A stretch of DNA of 64,000 nucleotides from Pycnopodia helianthoides (taxonomy: Eukaryota > Echinodermata > Asteroidea > Forcipulatida > Asteriidae). Each line of letters starts with the position of its first letter. Position 1 is the first letter of the stretch. The notes under the pieces were generated by a model that was not told the origin of the DNA, ran no database searches, and was given only the letters and a program-made list of their open reading frames with translations. The translations under genes were made by a program, and so were the position numbers. The stretch covers positions 26,944,930 to 27,008,929 of the forward strand of contig CM063244.1 of assembly GCA_032158295.1 (NCBI GenBank). Direction: 5' to 3'. Positions 1 through 13,083 of the stretch are shown piece after piece.

Positions 1-587
1 ACATCTTTGGTGAATCCATCTGGAACATTGGAACTGACTTTTATGGATCGCCATTTCCTAAATAGATCCTTTGTTGCATTTTTCCCTGATTTTTTTGCGC
101 ACTTTCCTGATGATATACTATGCAACTATCAAGTGGCAGCCATCTTTGTCCTTCTCATTGTTAGAGACAATGACTTGTTCTTTTCATTTCATAAAAATGA
201 ACAAGTCTACAATCCTGGTCAAAACTCATTGGGCACCCTGGCCCTCTGACCCCAGGTTAATGTTGCATCCCATCGCGCGGTCTGCGCTCCAGCCAGGGTG
301 AACAACATTGAGCGACGAGCAGCGGGGGGTGGGGGGTGCGAGCATACGAGGAGGGTTCTTAGGCGCCCCCCCCCCCAAGCCAAAGTTAGTTCCAATTATT
401 TATAATCCATGGTTTATTGCATAAATATCCCCCCGTTCACCTTCAGCAATTTCAAAGATATTCAGCTGTGACAAAAAGTCGGTTAAATTCTACTTTTTAA
501 CAAACAAACAGCATTTTTTCATACCATGACAATACTTTATCAAGTCCAAAAAGTGGATATGCTCCTTTTCCTTCTGTTTTTTTAATA

Positions 588-660
588 GCTCAGAGAAAGA
601 CTCTGCTGGGGGTCAAAGCATGAGGCCATTGCCACTTGTTTGCACTTACATATACACCCT
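588..660 (+). repeat. Penelope-like element 3'-terminal stub
   Basis: agagaaagactctgctgggg and the downstream catgaggcca, then ttgcacttacata, match the 3' terminus of the element at 46060-47165 (its 47098-47155). It is a severely truncated or decayed copy, followed by a pyrimidine-rich tract. Confidence 0.55.
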
Positions 661-776
661 CCTTACCCATTCCCCAACCTTCCATACCCCCTTCCCCACC
701 CTTCCTTACCCCCTGTCCCACCCCCCTCCATACCCATTCCCCACCCCCTCCTTACCCCCTTCCTTAACCCCAACAA
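655..776. repeat. C/T-rich low-complexity tract
   Basis: Degenerate tandem units of the form ccttaccccctt/ccataccccattcccc. It resembles the reverse complement of the GA-rich minisatellite at 13.1 kb. The two short proline-rich frames across it are compositional artefacts. Confidence 0.6.
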
Positions 777-3700
777 CAACAACGACACCTTCTCCTTTCC
801 CAGAAAACAAGGTAATTTATCTGTAACTCTACAGCTTCCTGTAGTATGAGAAAAAGTTTATAACAATGTGCAATCCAACCAAATTGAACACGTCTGTATT
901 TTTGTTGGGAGTCTTCGCACATGAGTCAGAGTTAACAGATGTGCAGAATGCTGTATGGATACTGGAGGAAGCTGCCCGAATTCATGACAACAATAACACA
1001 TTTTCACAATCGGGGGGAAAAACTGTTAGGAACCATGGCGTGTTTGCTTAAGAACATTATGACTGTCTGCGCCAGTGCTAGGGCAGGGCCGTACTTTAAT
1101 ACAGGGGGAAAAAAGAGTACAATCACTGTCATAACAGAAACATCAAGGCTGCATCACATCGATGGTTAACCCATACCATGGTTTGCCAAATAATGCAATC
1201 AGCATGTTATTATGTTATTCCATGGACATTGAATTGCAGTGCTTTATTAAACATCCAGAGAACATGTGCACCGTACCATAAAGAACACCAATTGTACAAA
1301 TTTGTTCGAAAACGTCAAGTTTCGTAGAAAAAAGCCACAAGAAATAAAATCCTAAACTATGAGCTTGAATACAAAGTTCACTATTTGTTAACCAGTTTTT
1401 GACAACTTTGATTCAACATTGTTCCATTAATCACAATGTCTGACATGTTGTAATGCATGGTTACTTGAGCATAAAATTGAGTATAGATGTAAGGTACATG
1501 CACACACACAACTTCTCAGATTTTGTATATTTCTGTTACAAGTTTTTCTCTGAAAACATAGTGTACAGCAAAAAGATGCTTGATAGACAGAAATATTTGC
1601 CTTATTTCTTCAAGTTGCATCACTCTTGAGTAAAAGAAAACTTTAAGTAACTTGAAGCTAATATCAAAATGGTCCATAGCAGTGACCATAAGTATTTCAG
1701 TACATGCAGTTCTTTTTATTAAAAGCAAGAAAACGACAGCTCTCATATGACTTCATACTATCCTATCCCCTACAGAACCTTAGTTGGCTGTACACTGTAC
1801 CTACCCGATCATGAGACTACAAGAGCAGTAAAGAGGGCAAAAAGGGTCAACGGTATACTCTGCCGGCAAGTGTCTTCAGACTAGAAAGTCTTAGGAACAG
1901 AGAGGAACTGTGAAGCTTTCAGGTTTCTTCACACTCAGAAAACAGTGGGTAGTCCCAATGAAATGCCGGGGCTGGATCTCCATGCCCTTTGACCTCTATC
2001 AGAGTCACACCAATGCTTCAGAAAATGTAGGTCATAGGTCACCAGACAGATGACACAACATTCGGAAGCCAAAACTGGGAGACATTGGGAAGAACATATT
2101 GGGGGACAGTCTTCTTTGTGTCTTGGGAATCTGTCCCCTTTTAAAGAAAGAAAAAGGGCAAGTTCAGTTTTTACTCTAGTATTTTAGTTCAAAGGCAAAC
2201 TGTTTCCACAGTAAAGCATGACACCTTGTTAAAATAAAGTCCCTGACCACCTTTCAATTCACCATAAATATCAGCAACACATCCACAAATAAAACCACAA
2301 GTACAATATTATCACTAGCAATTTCAGAGCTATCAAAATCCTTGATTTGCGGTCGCCACACAATCTCAATGGATAGCACCCTCCAGACGCCAGACTAATA
2401 ATCCTTGTGAATAGATAGCCACTCGCGCCACTGCTTTACACGCTTCTCCAGATTCAGTTGCCAGACTCTACTGCTGGGCCCCCTGTATACATCCAAACTT
2501 AAAGGCACAGTTCACCATCGATCACACTATACCGTCAGGGAAAGCTGAAGCTCTCCACAACCAGTGTGTTTCCTCGAGTCTTGTTTGAGATTAGGGACTG
2601 AGATTCAGTGAGAATGGAGCTATGAGTGCACACGCTTTGAGCTTGCAGTTTTAAGATCTTCAATCTTTATTTTATTTCAGCAAATTTCATGTAGGCCTAT
2701 AGAGGTTAGGGCCTAAGTGTCCATATACCTGGTTTGAATTTTTTTTTGCTGAAAGTTTAGAAGACAGTTTAGAAGAAATACAAACAATTTAAAAATAAAG
2801 TAAAGAAGTGGTGACTTTACTTCTTTTTTTTATTAGTTTAATCTGCATGCCCATGATGATCAAGTTCACACCAGAATGAATCCTCCAAATAAAATTTATG
2901 TTTAAATCTGAAATACTGTCTAAGTCAAGGAAACCGCATTCTAAAACCCCATAAATCACTGACTGCTTATTTCGATTGCCACAATCCAAATAAGCCTGGC
3001 CTGTATGTGCACAAAAATCTGCAGCAAAACATTCACAACTTTTCTTTCTTCTGTTCGATCATGATGAGATTTTCATAGGTTGTATCATTGGGAGTTCATC
3101 GGAAACTAGAGAGAGTATAATAGTTTACTCTGCCAGACGCCAATGATGTACATGTATTCTGCCTTTAAGCCTGCATGATGTTCTCCAAATAATCCAAGGG
3201 TAATACATTTCAATTTCAGTTGCCACCATTTCTGTCATGTTGCTTTTCTAATGTAAAAGAGTTCAGAAGTGCTCATCAGAAGGCAGCATTCTCTCCCTAA
3301 TCAGCCGCTCGTTAAAACACCTGAGGACCAGTAAAAAATTCTCTCTAAAGTGGTCCGACTGGCGAATTCAGTGTTGAAACAGCATCCCTATTTAAAACGA
3401 AATACAGACTAGTGGAACAACACGCTAACTGGTCCTGCTGGCTTGTCGCAGAAGAAGTTAAGGCAAACTAACCATTTAGCCTCAGTTTGAGTTACACTGA
3501 TTTGAATGGTAGGGGGGAAAATGGCTGCTCTTTGGTTAAGACCTTGCTCTATAGATGAGAGGTCTCTGTTTACTTCTCCAGCATTCACCTCAACACAGAA
3601 ACTTGAGAAATAAATCGACTTCATTCACTCCATCAATCACACCTTCTGATTAACCTGTTAATACGCCATAAAATTAGATAATTTACTATAAATTTCCTGC

Positions 3701-5448
3701 TCCACACAAAGTAAAGTGATGCCCTTTCAAATCAAAAGGCATTCCTTTCCATGCTTCACAGGTTCCAACTCCATACACAATCTGACATTCAATATTTTGA
3801 CAGACGCCAGGGCTTTTAGCCCCTAAAATAAATCCCAGAATAATCATTCCATAGAGGAGCGCACTTAGGAGTGCACCAGCTCAAGCGTGTCCAATCCAAT
3901 GCTAGACTGCGATACCAGTCTGGAATCAGTGGGGATTAACCCATACAAAACACTCAGCTTTATCACATCCGATTCAGCAATTTTCAAAGCTATACGGCTT
4001 GTGTGTGACCCGGCAAACGATATCATGAGTGGGGGATTCTGAAGACTGGAAGCTTTGAATGACCTGGTTTAACCCCGACCGCTCCGCATGGGATATAGCC
4101 TTGAAGTATTTAAACATTATGTGGGACATTCTAGGAACTAAAGTAACACCTATAGATATTGCATGGAAAAGAGCATCACACCATCTTCACGACATCACTT
4201 TTGTCGAGTTCCCTGTGCGCATTTACATTGATGGTTACTGATTCTCAATATACCAAAACAGGAACTGACTATTTTTCTTCCCAGCCTCAGTTTGGCTCCA
4301 TTAATTTGAATGGGTGGAGACAAGATATCTTTTAGGAGTAAATGTCAGGCAAGGCTTGTTTTCTTCAACTGAATGAATGACCTTCAAGAAAAGTTGACAG
4401 TCTGCGTGTCAATAAGTTATATTCTTAATTGTTACAGGACTGCAGGTCATGTTTGTTCCAGATTGAATTCTATGAAGTAACCTCAAATCTTAATAAATTA
4501 AAGACTTGATGCTCATGCAAGTCAAGGACCTTCAGATTTGGGCATGTGTACGTACATCACATACATATGGGAACAAGTACATGTCGTCAGCATCTCACAA
4601 AAAAACAGTACAATTCTTCCCTCCAAGAAAGAGAGTACTTTCTCACCCTTAGAGGCCAATAACAATTAGTAGGAATAAGATCTCTAAACAACATAAAGAC
4701 CATGTAATCTTTGTATACAAAAAGGTTGACCGTGTACATTCCAGGGCCTTTCTGGCAGGCAAGACACCACACAAGTCATACAGGAAATTTGCCATTTTGT
4801 GTTATAATTTCAACGTAAAATCAAGTGTTGTAAAAAATAACAGCTGAACAAGTTTTGAGATGTGCCTCTTGTCTTCATATCGAAAGTGGATAAAAATCAG
4901 ACATTGCAATCTCCACTTCCACTGGGCTGTGTATAAATTGTGTCTGGAAGAAGTCAAGGCTCTCTGGCTCTTTTGTAAACATGTGATGTCACAGGTTACA
5001 TGGTCTCTACAGGATGTACTTCTATATTTTCTTTTTTTTTTTCTAACATCAAATCTTATGAGAGCAAAAATTAACTTCCCTGATTCACAAAAAAAAATAA
5101 GAACAAATCTTCCAACCCGCCCAAAAATTGAAATGACTCTTCGCTATGAAATTAAATATCAAAATCTCGGTTGGGCATATGTTAAAAAAAAATACCACAC
5201 ATTTCAAGTCGCCAGTGTACCACAGCCAGCATGCATTCTTCAGCATGGTGTGGTTTAGATCAGGGTAATGTCAAACGTCAAAAATTGGGACACGTCACTA
5301 CGGATCTCGTAATGTGTGGAAAAGAGCAATAATCAAAATGGGATTCCATCGTCTCTTTCAATAACTGCACAACTGTCTGGATCTGGATGTTGGGCGTACG
5401 AATGTGATGTCAATTTTTCTGAAGTTCTTTTCACATTACCGAGCCATT

Positions 5449-5710
5449 TCCAAGGAAATAAAACCCCAGGAAATAAAACCCCAGGAAATAAAACCCCAGG
5501 GCCCAATTTCATAGAGCTGCTTCAGCAGAAAATATCGCTTCAAAAATGTTCTGCTAAGCAAAAAAAAAAAGCAGGATACCAGTCACAGATTGTACACGTG
5601 AAATAGCATTTTGGCTGGTAACCTTATTCTGGTAAGCATAATTTTGTTGTGCTTAGCTACTTTTAGTGCTTAAGCAGCTCTATGAAATTGTGCCCAGGAA
5701 ATAAAACCCA
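5449..5710. repeat. Short tandem repeat (ccaggaaataaaacc) split by a MITE
   Basis: Three copies of a roughly 14-bp unit end at 5500. A MITE occupies 5501-5692 and a fourth unit resumes right after it, flanked on both sides by ccagg. The wider stretch 5440-5870 belongs to a dispersed family seen inverted at 11260-11440 (shared agtagggttaag... and ...tttatttcc blocks). Confidence 0.65.
5501..5692 (+). mobile_element. MITE, AAGCAG family, copy 1
   Basis: Inverted termini gcccaatttcatagagctgc / gcagctctatgaaattgtgc. The internal hallmarks are gataccagtcacag and ttttggctggtaacctta. Non-autonomous, no coding capacity. A ccagg duplication flanks it. Confidence 0.75.
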
Positions 5711-5978
5711 AGAAACTCCTCGGGAATTTTAACACCCTTACCACCCCAAGTTTGTTTCACACTTGATTTCCTGGGGGAAAAAATGCCCACTCAAGATGCT
5801 ACTACTTGGGTTATCAGGCTTAACCCTACTCCCAAAGCAGGGGAATCTATTTCCCAGAAAAAAAAAGAATTTCCAGGAGGGTTAGAAATGTAAGTGTGAA
5901 CAGATCAACAAAAATCCCTGGTAATTTCCCAGGAATTTTGTGTATTGTAAAAGGGGCACGTAAGTGTTTACCTCAAAC

Positions 5979-6145
5979 CAGGCCTGGAATTTCATCTTGG
6001 AGAGGGCAAGGCCATTTTCATTTTGTAAAGGCCACTTCCATTGGGAAATCTTAAAGTCTATGGGGAAGTTTTGAAGGGGCACCAAGGCCAAGACCAGGGC
6101 CACGGAGGCCATGGCCTCCGTGGCTTTCGTGTAATTCCAGGCCTG
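5979..6145 (+). mobile_element. MITE, CAGGCCTGGAATT family, copy 1
   Basis: Perfect 13-bp TIR CAGGCCTGGAATT...AATTCCAGGCCTG. It contains a 26-bp perfect palindrome at 6099-6124 centred on GGCCATGGCC. No coding capacity. Confidence 0.78.
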
Positions 6146-6194
6146 CAAAACTATTAATTTTTTAAAATGAATGACTGATGGGGCAGTACGTCAA

Positions 6195-6262
6195 AATTCA
6201 GAAATGACTGGGATTTTAACCTGCGACCTCCAAACTATTAAGCCATCTAGCCCTAATGTTGG
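6195..6262 (-). repeat. tRNA-like SINE head
   Basis: On the minus strand agatggcttaatagtttgga resembles a pol III A box, and gcaggttaaaatccc a B box, about 30 bp apart. A degenerate tRNA-derived fragment. Confidence 0.4.
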
Positions 6263-7684
6263 CAGTCTCCTTAATATATCAATATATTGGATGTTAGGGG
6301 GTGCTACTCAGAAGCCATTCAACCTGTGACTGCCGTGTATAAACCAGGGACTACACCCAAGATTACGATACAACCTGGGAAGCTGCAGAAGTAGGAACAC
6401 TTTTTGTCCAAATGTCCTGACTCTAATCAAGGAACAGTCTGTTCTACTCGATACATTCACTTCAACATTTTAAGTTTAGTATCTTTTACAATTCTTGTTG
6501 TAAGGGCTGTGGATGTTATAAATTGCGAAAACCCAAATTGTGCATTTTGGCGGGTTTTAATGTTGTTGATGTTTGTTATTTTTGTTTCGATTTCTTCGAG
6601 GGCCAGTGATTAATTCTCAGACATGGAATTACATGAAAGCTACAGAGTTGCCATGGCCCCAGTTGCCCTAGTTTTGGTATCCCTTAAAAGTTGTTTGCAA
6701 GCAGACATTTTGGCACCTACAGGGGAGTACAAGAGGCTTTGCCCTTACATTATAAAAATCCACTGTGTTCTTCTTAACAGTGCTCCGCTGACCACACTTA
6801 ACATAAAACACCCAAGAACCAGTAAACAATCAACTGATATTTCATTGCTTTCCATTGCTATACGTAAACCACTTATAGTTCAACTTTCTGCAATTTACAA
6901 AAATTCGACACAAATTACAGTATTGGTTTTTAGAAACAAAATCAAAATGTGGCTTAATGAAAAAGTTTGCAAACCAGTAATATGACAAGCTAAACTGGTC
7001 CTAGTTGCTAGTCACTGGAAAACATCTGAGGGTAAACTCCGACTGTCCATACATGTACTGTACGCATGTTTGATTCACTAAAGAACAAAAAGAATCATCA
7101 CTTTCAGTCGCCAGTCTGATTGGGTTGACCAATTCAGTCCAATGCCACACCGAGCACAGTACCAGAACCGAAGAGACACACAATACTAATTCATACACCA
7201 CTGCCCCATTATAATTCATTTAGTGATCGGCAACAGATACTCCGACTTTACAGTGCAGGGTACTTATTACTTATTGTGTTTCCGTGCGTGTTTTTTGGTG
7301 CATGGTCACTGACAATTCTGAAATCTCTGCCTCATGACCACCTACACCTTGAACTAAATTTCATTTTTAGATTGATGACTCTCAACATCATCCTAATAAC
7401 ACGGCTCTAAAGATTTCCAAATTTGAAATGGAGCCGCCAAAAGACACCCAGACACCCTCTCTAGGGCTCCAATTTTAAGACTATCTTGACTAGACCACAG
7501 TCTTGTAAGTTTAATAGTTCTTTTTTGTATATGCAGGGAAATTTCGTAATTGTTGTGGAAGACACTTACTTTCGCATTAACAGTAAAAAAAGACGAAGGT
7601 CTTCTCATGTCTTGTGTACAAACCTTGCGCTGCCAGCGTCCCAGCAATGGAGCAAGGTTTTGTACCGCTCGCACGTACGGATTG

Positions 7685-8113
7685 TTCTAATAATAATAAT
7701 AATAATACGCAGTTCTTATATAGCGCTTTATCACGTCCGATGGGCATCTCAAAGCGCTCAGTATTTTTCCTGCAAGGTATAATGTGGAGCTACGTTTTAA
7801 AGTATTAGACATGTTCCTTTACATAGCACCAAGTAATTGTTTACACGGTGCTGTGGCGCAATATGCTGCCAATCAAACCAGGAACACCGGGGCGAATCCC
7901 TTCTCTTAGCGATAACTGTAACTGGGTTCTTTTACGTGCATTACACAACACACGGGACCTACGGCTTTACGTCCCATCCGAAGGACGAAGCAATAATGGT
8001 GAAGTGTCTTGCTTACGGACACAAGTGTCACGACCGGGACTCGAACCCACACTCTGCCGATCAGAAACATCAGAGCTTGAGTCCGGTGTTCTTATCCGCT
8101 CGGCCACGACACG
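7685..8113 (-). mobile_element. tRNA-derived SINE, copy 1 (nearly full length)
   Basis: On the minus strand the head carries A box TGGCCGAGCGG and B box GGTTCGAGTCC. The body has acacttgtgtccgtaagcaa and the tail reads gcgctatataagaactgcgt, ending in a (att)n microsatellite at 7687-7706. The family recurs inside plexin introns. The 99-102-codon frames across it are spurious. Confidence 0.75.
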
Positions 8114-9380
8114 TCAACAAGCAAGAAATTATTTGAGAGACTTTACAAGTCTGTAGAGGGTGATCATGAAAAATTCATAAATAACACAAGGGTTTCTGGA
8201 TGACCCTTCATTGCACTGGGATATTTGATTCTTATAATATTTATTGAGGTATCTTCGAGGGGTTTCCATGAGTTGTCTTGCAGCCCGTCTAGAACAGAAG
8301 CAAACGGCGTAACGACTACAGAGACGGAGAGAGTGAGGCTACAGCAGTGTTCCAACTGTCAGAATGGATTGGGTTTTTCTCAATCTCCAGATTCAATTAT
8401 TCAACTGTTATGGTTTTTTGCTTTTATTTTCATTCAATTAGAGGCTATCATGCCATCAAATTATCAGTGGCAATGAAGCAGGTTCATTCGGTTAAATGTG
8501 TATCGCCACATTCATCATGTCTGGTGAAATTTGGAGGGAGGTCAAATTCCTTTTCTTTCGTTTTATTGGAGTGTGAGACTTCATTAGTTGACAATAACCC
8601 CTGCTTCACCTGGATTAGGCTGACAAGCATACCACCAAATTGGCCTCATCAACCAACAACACTGTTTGAACACAGGCTCAAAGGCGTCCTGCGACCTTCT
8701 TTACACGCCAGAGAACAACGCAAATGGCTGAGCCAAGCCAACCGAAAAACAATAACCGTTTGATGTCCTGCCGACTCCCCTCTTTGATCTTTTTACATGT
8801 ACCTGGAGTGAAATGGATACAGGGGCGATCCCCCCCAGACGATGGCAAACAGACCTGCTTGTACACAATCCCAGGTGAGGAATGGGAGGCTGTGTACATA
8901 GCATTAGCACCATCCAGTTATAACAATACTACATGTGTGGTCAGGAAGAGTAAAGCAAAGAGGGTCTTGCAGACAGATTTTATTGCTCTCGGTTTTTCTT
9001 CTTCTTCTGTTTACCTGATAGGATCCTCATTAGCGGCTGGAGCCAGAAACAGGGAAAATGTTTTTCTCTTCTCTGGTTGTTCGGCTCTTAAAAGCATGGA
9101 AGAAAAAAAGATGACAAAGGAGTGGACAGCAGCCTGGAACATTCTTTCTCTAATCTTCTCTTATAATCGGCCATTTGTAATGCGCCATGTCTGTCTAAAA
9201 GACACTCCTGGACCAGGAGATATGCAGAAAAAAAAATAAGTGGGCGTACAATGAAATACAAAGATGATATTCAAACACACTTAATTAAGTCTTCAAATGA
9301 GTTTTGAGGCTGGAATATGTTGTGACTTGCCGGAGATTGGGAGGGAGTTCATTCCATAGTGATAGGCAAACACAAATAGA
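8114..9380. other. No recognisable gene
   Basis: It contains the longest uninterrupted frame of the window (8724-9239, plus, 171 codons). The frame has no recognisable motif, no splice context and no codon pattern resembling the real exons nearby, so I do not call it. Confidence 0.35.
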
Positions 9381-9387
9381 CATTTAG

Positions 9388-9560
9388 GTTGGCTCAGTTG
9401 GCTCTTCCCTGCCTTTCACGTACCCCTCTAGACCTCGGTTCACTATCCCAAACTGGCACCTTGCATATTGGACTGGGTTTGCAGTCCCTACCTGATTGCA
9501 TGGGTTTTCCCTATTTAAGGATTTCTTCCCAGCATCTAAAACTGAGATTTCTTCCACATC
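9388..9560 (+). repeat. tRNA-like dispersed repeat, copy A
   Basis: Shares ttggctcagttggctcttcc, gggtttgcagtccctacctg and gggttttccctattt with 15655-15800. The head resembles a tRNA A box (TGGCTCAGT). Confidence 0.5.
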
Positions 9561-9652
9561 TTAAATACACAGGTATCTTCAGGCCTACAGGTCAAAGTGC
9601 TAGTGACCAACCGGCCAATGCGTGTGCACCCATTTAGCGAGCAAAAAAAGTG

Positions 9653-9698
9653 CAAAATGCCGCTAAATAGTACCAAAATGCCGCTAAATAGTACCAAA
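9653..9698. repeat. Short tandem duplication
   Basis: Two adjacent copies of a 21-bp unit, aaaatgccgctaaatagtac plus one base. Confidence 0.8.
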
Positions 9699-9699
9699 T

Positions 9700-11145
9700 T
9701 AAGAAATGTACTAATGCAAGTTTCATGACCTTAGCCAAGAATGGTGTGAATAATGAATGCCGCGTGACCTCCACAAATGACAACGATGTACTTGGGTGTT
9801 ACATGATACAAATTATGCAACTCTGCCATCACAACTTGAACACAAAACTCGCTCAGACTTTTTCCTTACCCCTTTCTATGTGTCATTGAACAACGAACAG
9901 ATGTGCCCACAGAGTGACAAACGAAGGACATTTTGGGAGAAAAAATGTTCAACTGATAAACAAATATTAAGATGATTTCTACCTCACTTTCTTTTTTAAG
10001 AACACAATGCCCACAGCATTCTATGGAGACCAAGAAAGGGTACCAAAGGCTTTTGAGCATTGGACATAGTTGCCAGTCTGACGAAGCTCCTACACCTAGC
10101 TTAGGAGCGGACCGTAACTAAAATAATATGTAAGTAACACCTACAAATAATTGGATTTGGGAAAAAAAAACAAGCCTCCTCATCAAAGCATTCACTATAC
10201 CTATATGTAAAAATGGAAGAGGAGCTGCAGTAGAAAACAGCATACAATAAACCACACCAGGGGCTCTTCTTCTGCAAAACATAATACCTATTAATCCACC
10301 TGTTCCTCTAGATCTTGTCCCATTTCCACAAACACAGTTTTGTGGGCGGGCGGGAGGGACCATTGAAACCCAAAGCTATTATCTCGTACCAGGTCATTCT
10401 CTGAATCAACTACTGCTTGAATCCTCGGTCTCCTATGGTCATATTATTATGGCCATGTGTTTACCATTAAGCCCCTGTTACACAGGAAATAGCCAGTCAA
10501 AGTGTGATCGTGAATGTTCAATGTTGCTATGTAGGGTGTACAGTTTATGGCATCTTTCCGGCTTTCAAATTACGAGTCATTCACTTTGACAGTTAAGGAG
10601 TATCTCCAAAACAACAAGAAGTTTAATAGAAAAGGGTTTGCGGTGCACCATAACGTCTTTTCAGAACCACCCAACTCATAAGAGACAGTATTACATGTTG
10701 TCACGAAACCTTTCCATACGTTCCCCATCAAGTTTCAATCTACTTAGATTTATGGTAATCTTTGAGTGTGTTTTTCTTTTTTGAGTAATGATGATTTTTT
10801 TTTTGAAGTTTCAGCAAACTTTTAAGTTGCCCACTGAGATCCCACAGGTGTGCTGGCATGGATTGACCCTTCCCGGTCTTACATAACCTGGTAAAACCTA
10901 TAAAGATTAAGTTGAATTATGAAATGCCAGATATAGAGGTATAGCTCCTTCCTTGGTGCCCCTGACCTCTGCTTTGGTCCCCCTTGAAGTATTAAGGTCA
11001 GAATTAAGTCAAAAGTAAAGCTTCCCATTCTGAAAAATGTTCACAGGTTATTGTTTGAATCCTTTTTTTTAAGGGGGGGGGGGGTACCATAACCAATGTG
11101 TGATGAGCACTGTATACTCAGTGTTTCCCTGAGTCCTGCAAACAA
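9700..11145. other. No recognisable gene
   Basis: AT-rich sequence with no assignable exon. A G11 run sits at about 11078. Confidence 0.4.
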
Positions 11146-11149
11146 ACAA

Positions 11150-11245
11150 TTAAAAAAATCGACAGGCTTACTACACAGTGGGATTTGAACCCAAGACCCT
11201 GCATTCTGTCTCAACCACTAGACTACCAAGCATGCCCAGTGTCCG
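11150..11245 (-). repeat. tRNA-like SINE head
   Basis: On the minus strand tggtagtctagtggttgag (A box) and gggttcaaatccc (B box) are separated as in a tRNA. A tRNA-derived SINE head or a tRNA pseudogene; no intact cloverleaf could be drawn by eye. Confidence 0.5.
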
Positions 11246-11918
11246 ACGGTGAGGAGAGGCTAGTTTGAACCCCTGCTTGAGAGTAGGGTTAAGTGAGATA
11301 ACCCATGGTTAGCATACAGAGTGCCAATTTCTCCCAAGGAAAACTGTGAAAGGTAACTCGGTGGTGTGGGGTTCAAATTTCCCAGGAATTTCCCTGGGTT
11401 TTATTTCCTGAGAATTTGGCTCTGCAATGTGAAAAAGGGCCAATAATAGACCTTGCAAGTCTTGCGCATATTCAAACATTTTGGAAACCACTTTAGTCCA
11501 AGGTACATTTCCTTTAACGCGTGAAGGAAACGAACTTTAACTAGTCCCAATATTCGAGTACATGCCAGAATTGCATGGCCTATTAATGACGTCTCAATCT
11601 GGAAAGCATGCAGTAATTCTCACACTTTAAAGTGAGATATAACAGGATTACAAATCTGAAATATAAACAAATCTTGGCAAGTCAAAGTCCACCACGCTGA
11701 TTAAAGTCTGGACAAGGGTCAAAAACCTATTGACATATATTTAAAGGGGAACATGCATCACTCATTATACCCTGTCTCTACGATTACACCCGTAAATTTT
11801 GAAAGCCTTGGTATAGAAAATGTATTTATCCTTTCCAATTAACAGCAAATATGGACACTACATTTGAACACAAAATTGATTGAATGTCCTGCTGATAGAC
11901 ACTTTTCAAGTACAAGAT

Positions 11919-12106
11919 GAACAGGGCCCAATTTAAAGGCTCTGCTTACGGCTGAATTCCGCACTTCGTGGAGTACGCAAGCGCACAAGCCAAAATTCCC
12001 TGCTAACCTGTGAAACACGCTTGACGTAAGCGCGGAATTCCCTGCTTCCGTAAGCACCGATTTTTTGCTTACGGTAAGCAGAGCCATGATAAATTGGACC
12101 CTGTTC
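11919..12106 (+). mobile_element. MITE with GAACAGGGYCCAATTTA termini
   Basis: The termini gaacagggcccaattta and taaattggaccctgttc are near-perfect inverted repeats, extended by a second block, ggctctgcttac / gtaagcagagcc. It is related at its ends to the AAGCAG family but has a different interior (gcggaattccctgc). Confidence 0.75.
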
Positions 12107-13083
12107 CTTTAATAATGGATGTATTCAATAGCAATACGAAGAGCAAATAAAACGATCAAAACAGCCTTAAAGACAAGATAAAACCTCACTCTACATACAT
12201 GTAATTTTTTATCACAGCCTTTACATGAGTATCTCATATTAATCCTCTTCAACAAATAAACTTGGACAACTTTATGACTTTTTAACCTGGGTCCTTGTTG
12301 ACTTAGTGGTACAGAGCTTTTTTAATTTGCAGATAAGAAATAATTTATGGTCCATGAGATCAGAGAGGTATTAGGCTATTTAAAAATTAACATATTATTT
12401 CATGTCGTAATCTTTGTGTGGCGAATTACATCAGCTGTGCCGACAGTGCTCGATGACATATCGATATTAATATCATAACAGTGATAGCTGGAATAAAAAT
12501 GCTTCACTGAGTTTGTATCTTTTGACATGGTTATAAAGTAGCAACCAGCCGGACTTTGTGTGCCTCCGTGTAGGCCTTCGTGGGCGGTGGCTCTGCGCAG
12601 TAAGAATACTGACAGCAGCTTAGCTTAGTTTCAAGACAACCAAAGGATTACAAAAACTACACAACAAATAAAGAAACAAATCTGACAAATCTGGCATTAA
12701 ATGTGAAAACTTTCCTGGTGTATCCCCCGAACATTAAACATCAATATCCTCACGTCACTTTCAGGTATACTCAGCGAAAAGAAGCAGAAAAAGCCAAAGA
12801 CAACAGGGGTTTTGTTTAATCCAGACTAGTGCATGGGATTTAAAGCTTAACACAAGGGATTAAGTGTGGGATTATCCTACAGAGATGTGCTATCCTTTGA
12901 GGTAGGGGATGAGCTTCAAGCTTTTAAGACCACCCATAATATAAAACAACTGTGTTTCATTTTGGCTTAAAGGTGAGTGGGATTAGGATTTGAGATGGGG
13001 AGGGGTTGGCAGCGTTACTACAACTACACATCAGAAGTTGACAGATATCAAATGCGGTCGACACAGGTGCACTGTGTGCACTG

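Larger units (their letters stand above)
1..5440. other. No recognisable gene; repeat-rich DNA
   Basis: Apart from the stub and C/T tract there is nothing I can assign. A dispersed repeat with cctcagtttgagttacactg (about 3478-3535) recurs at about 4288-4340 and about 47210-47265. It may be part of the long ADAMTS intron or of its left flank. Confidence 0.4.

Noticed and set aside
1516..1746. 76-codon minus-strand frame as a candidate ADAMTS exon
   Set aside because: Lacks Cys spacing, zinc-binding motif and splice sites.
7837..8156. Two overlapping frames of about 100 codons
   Set aside because: Both lie inside a tRNA-derived SINE.
8724..9239. 171-codon plus-strand frame, the longest in the window
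   Set aside because: No domain, signal peptide, repeat or splice context; the residue mix looks like translated non-coding DNA.
11150..11245. Functional tRNA gene
   Set aside because: A and B boxes are present, but no complete acceptor stem or cloverleaf could be drawn; better explained as a SINE head.
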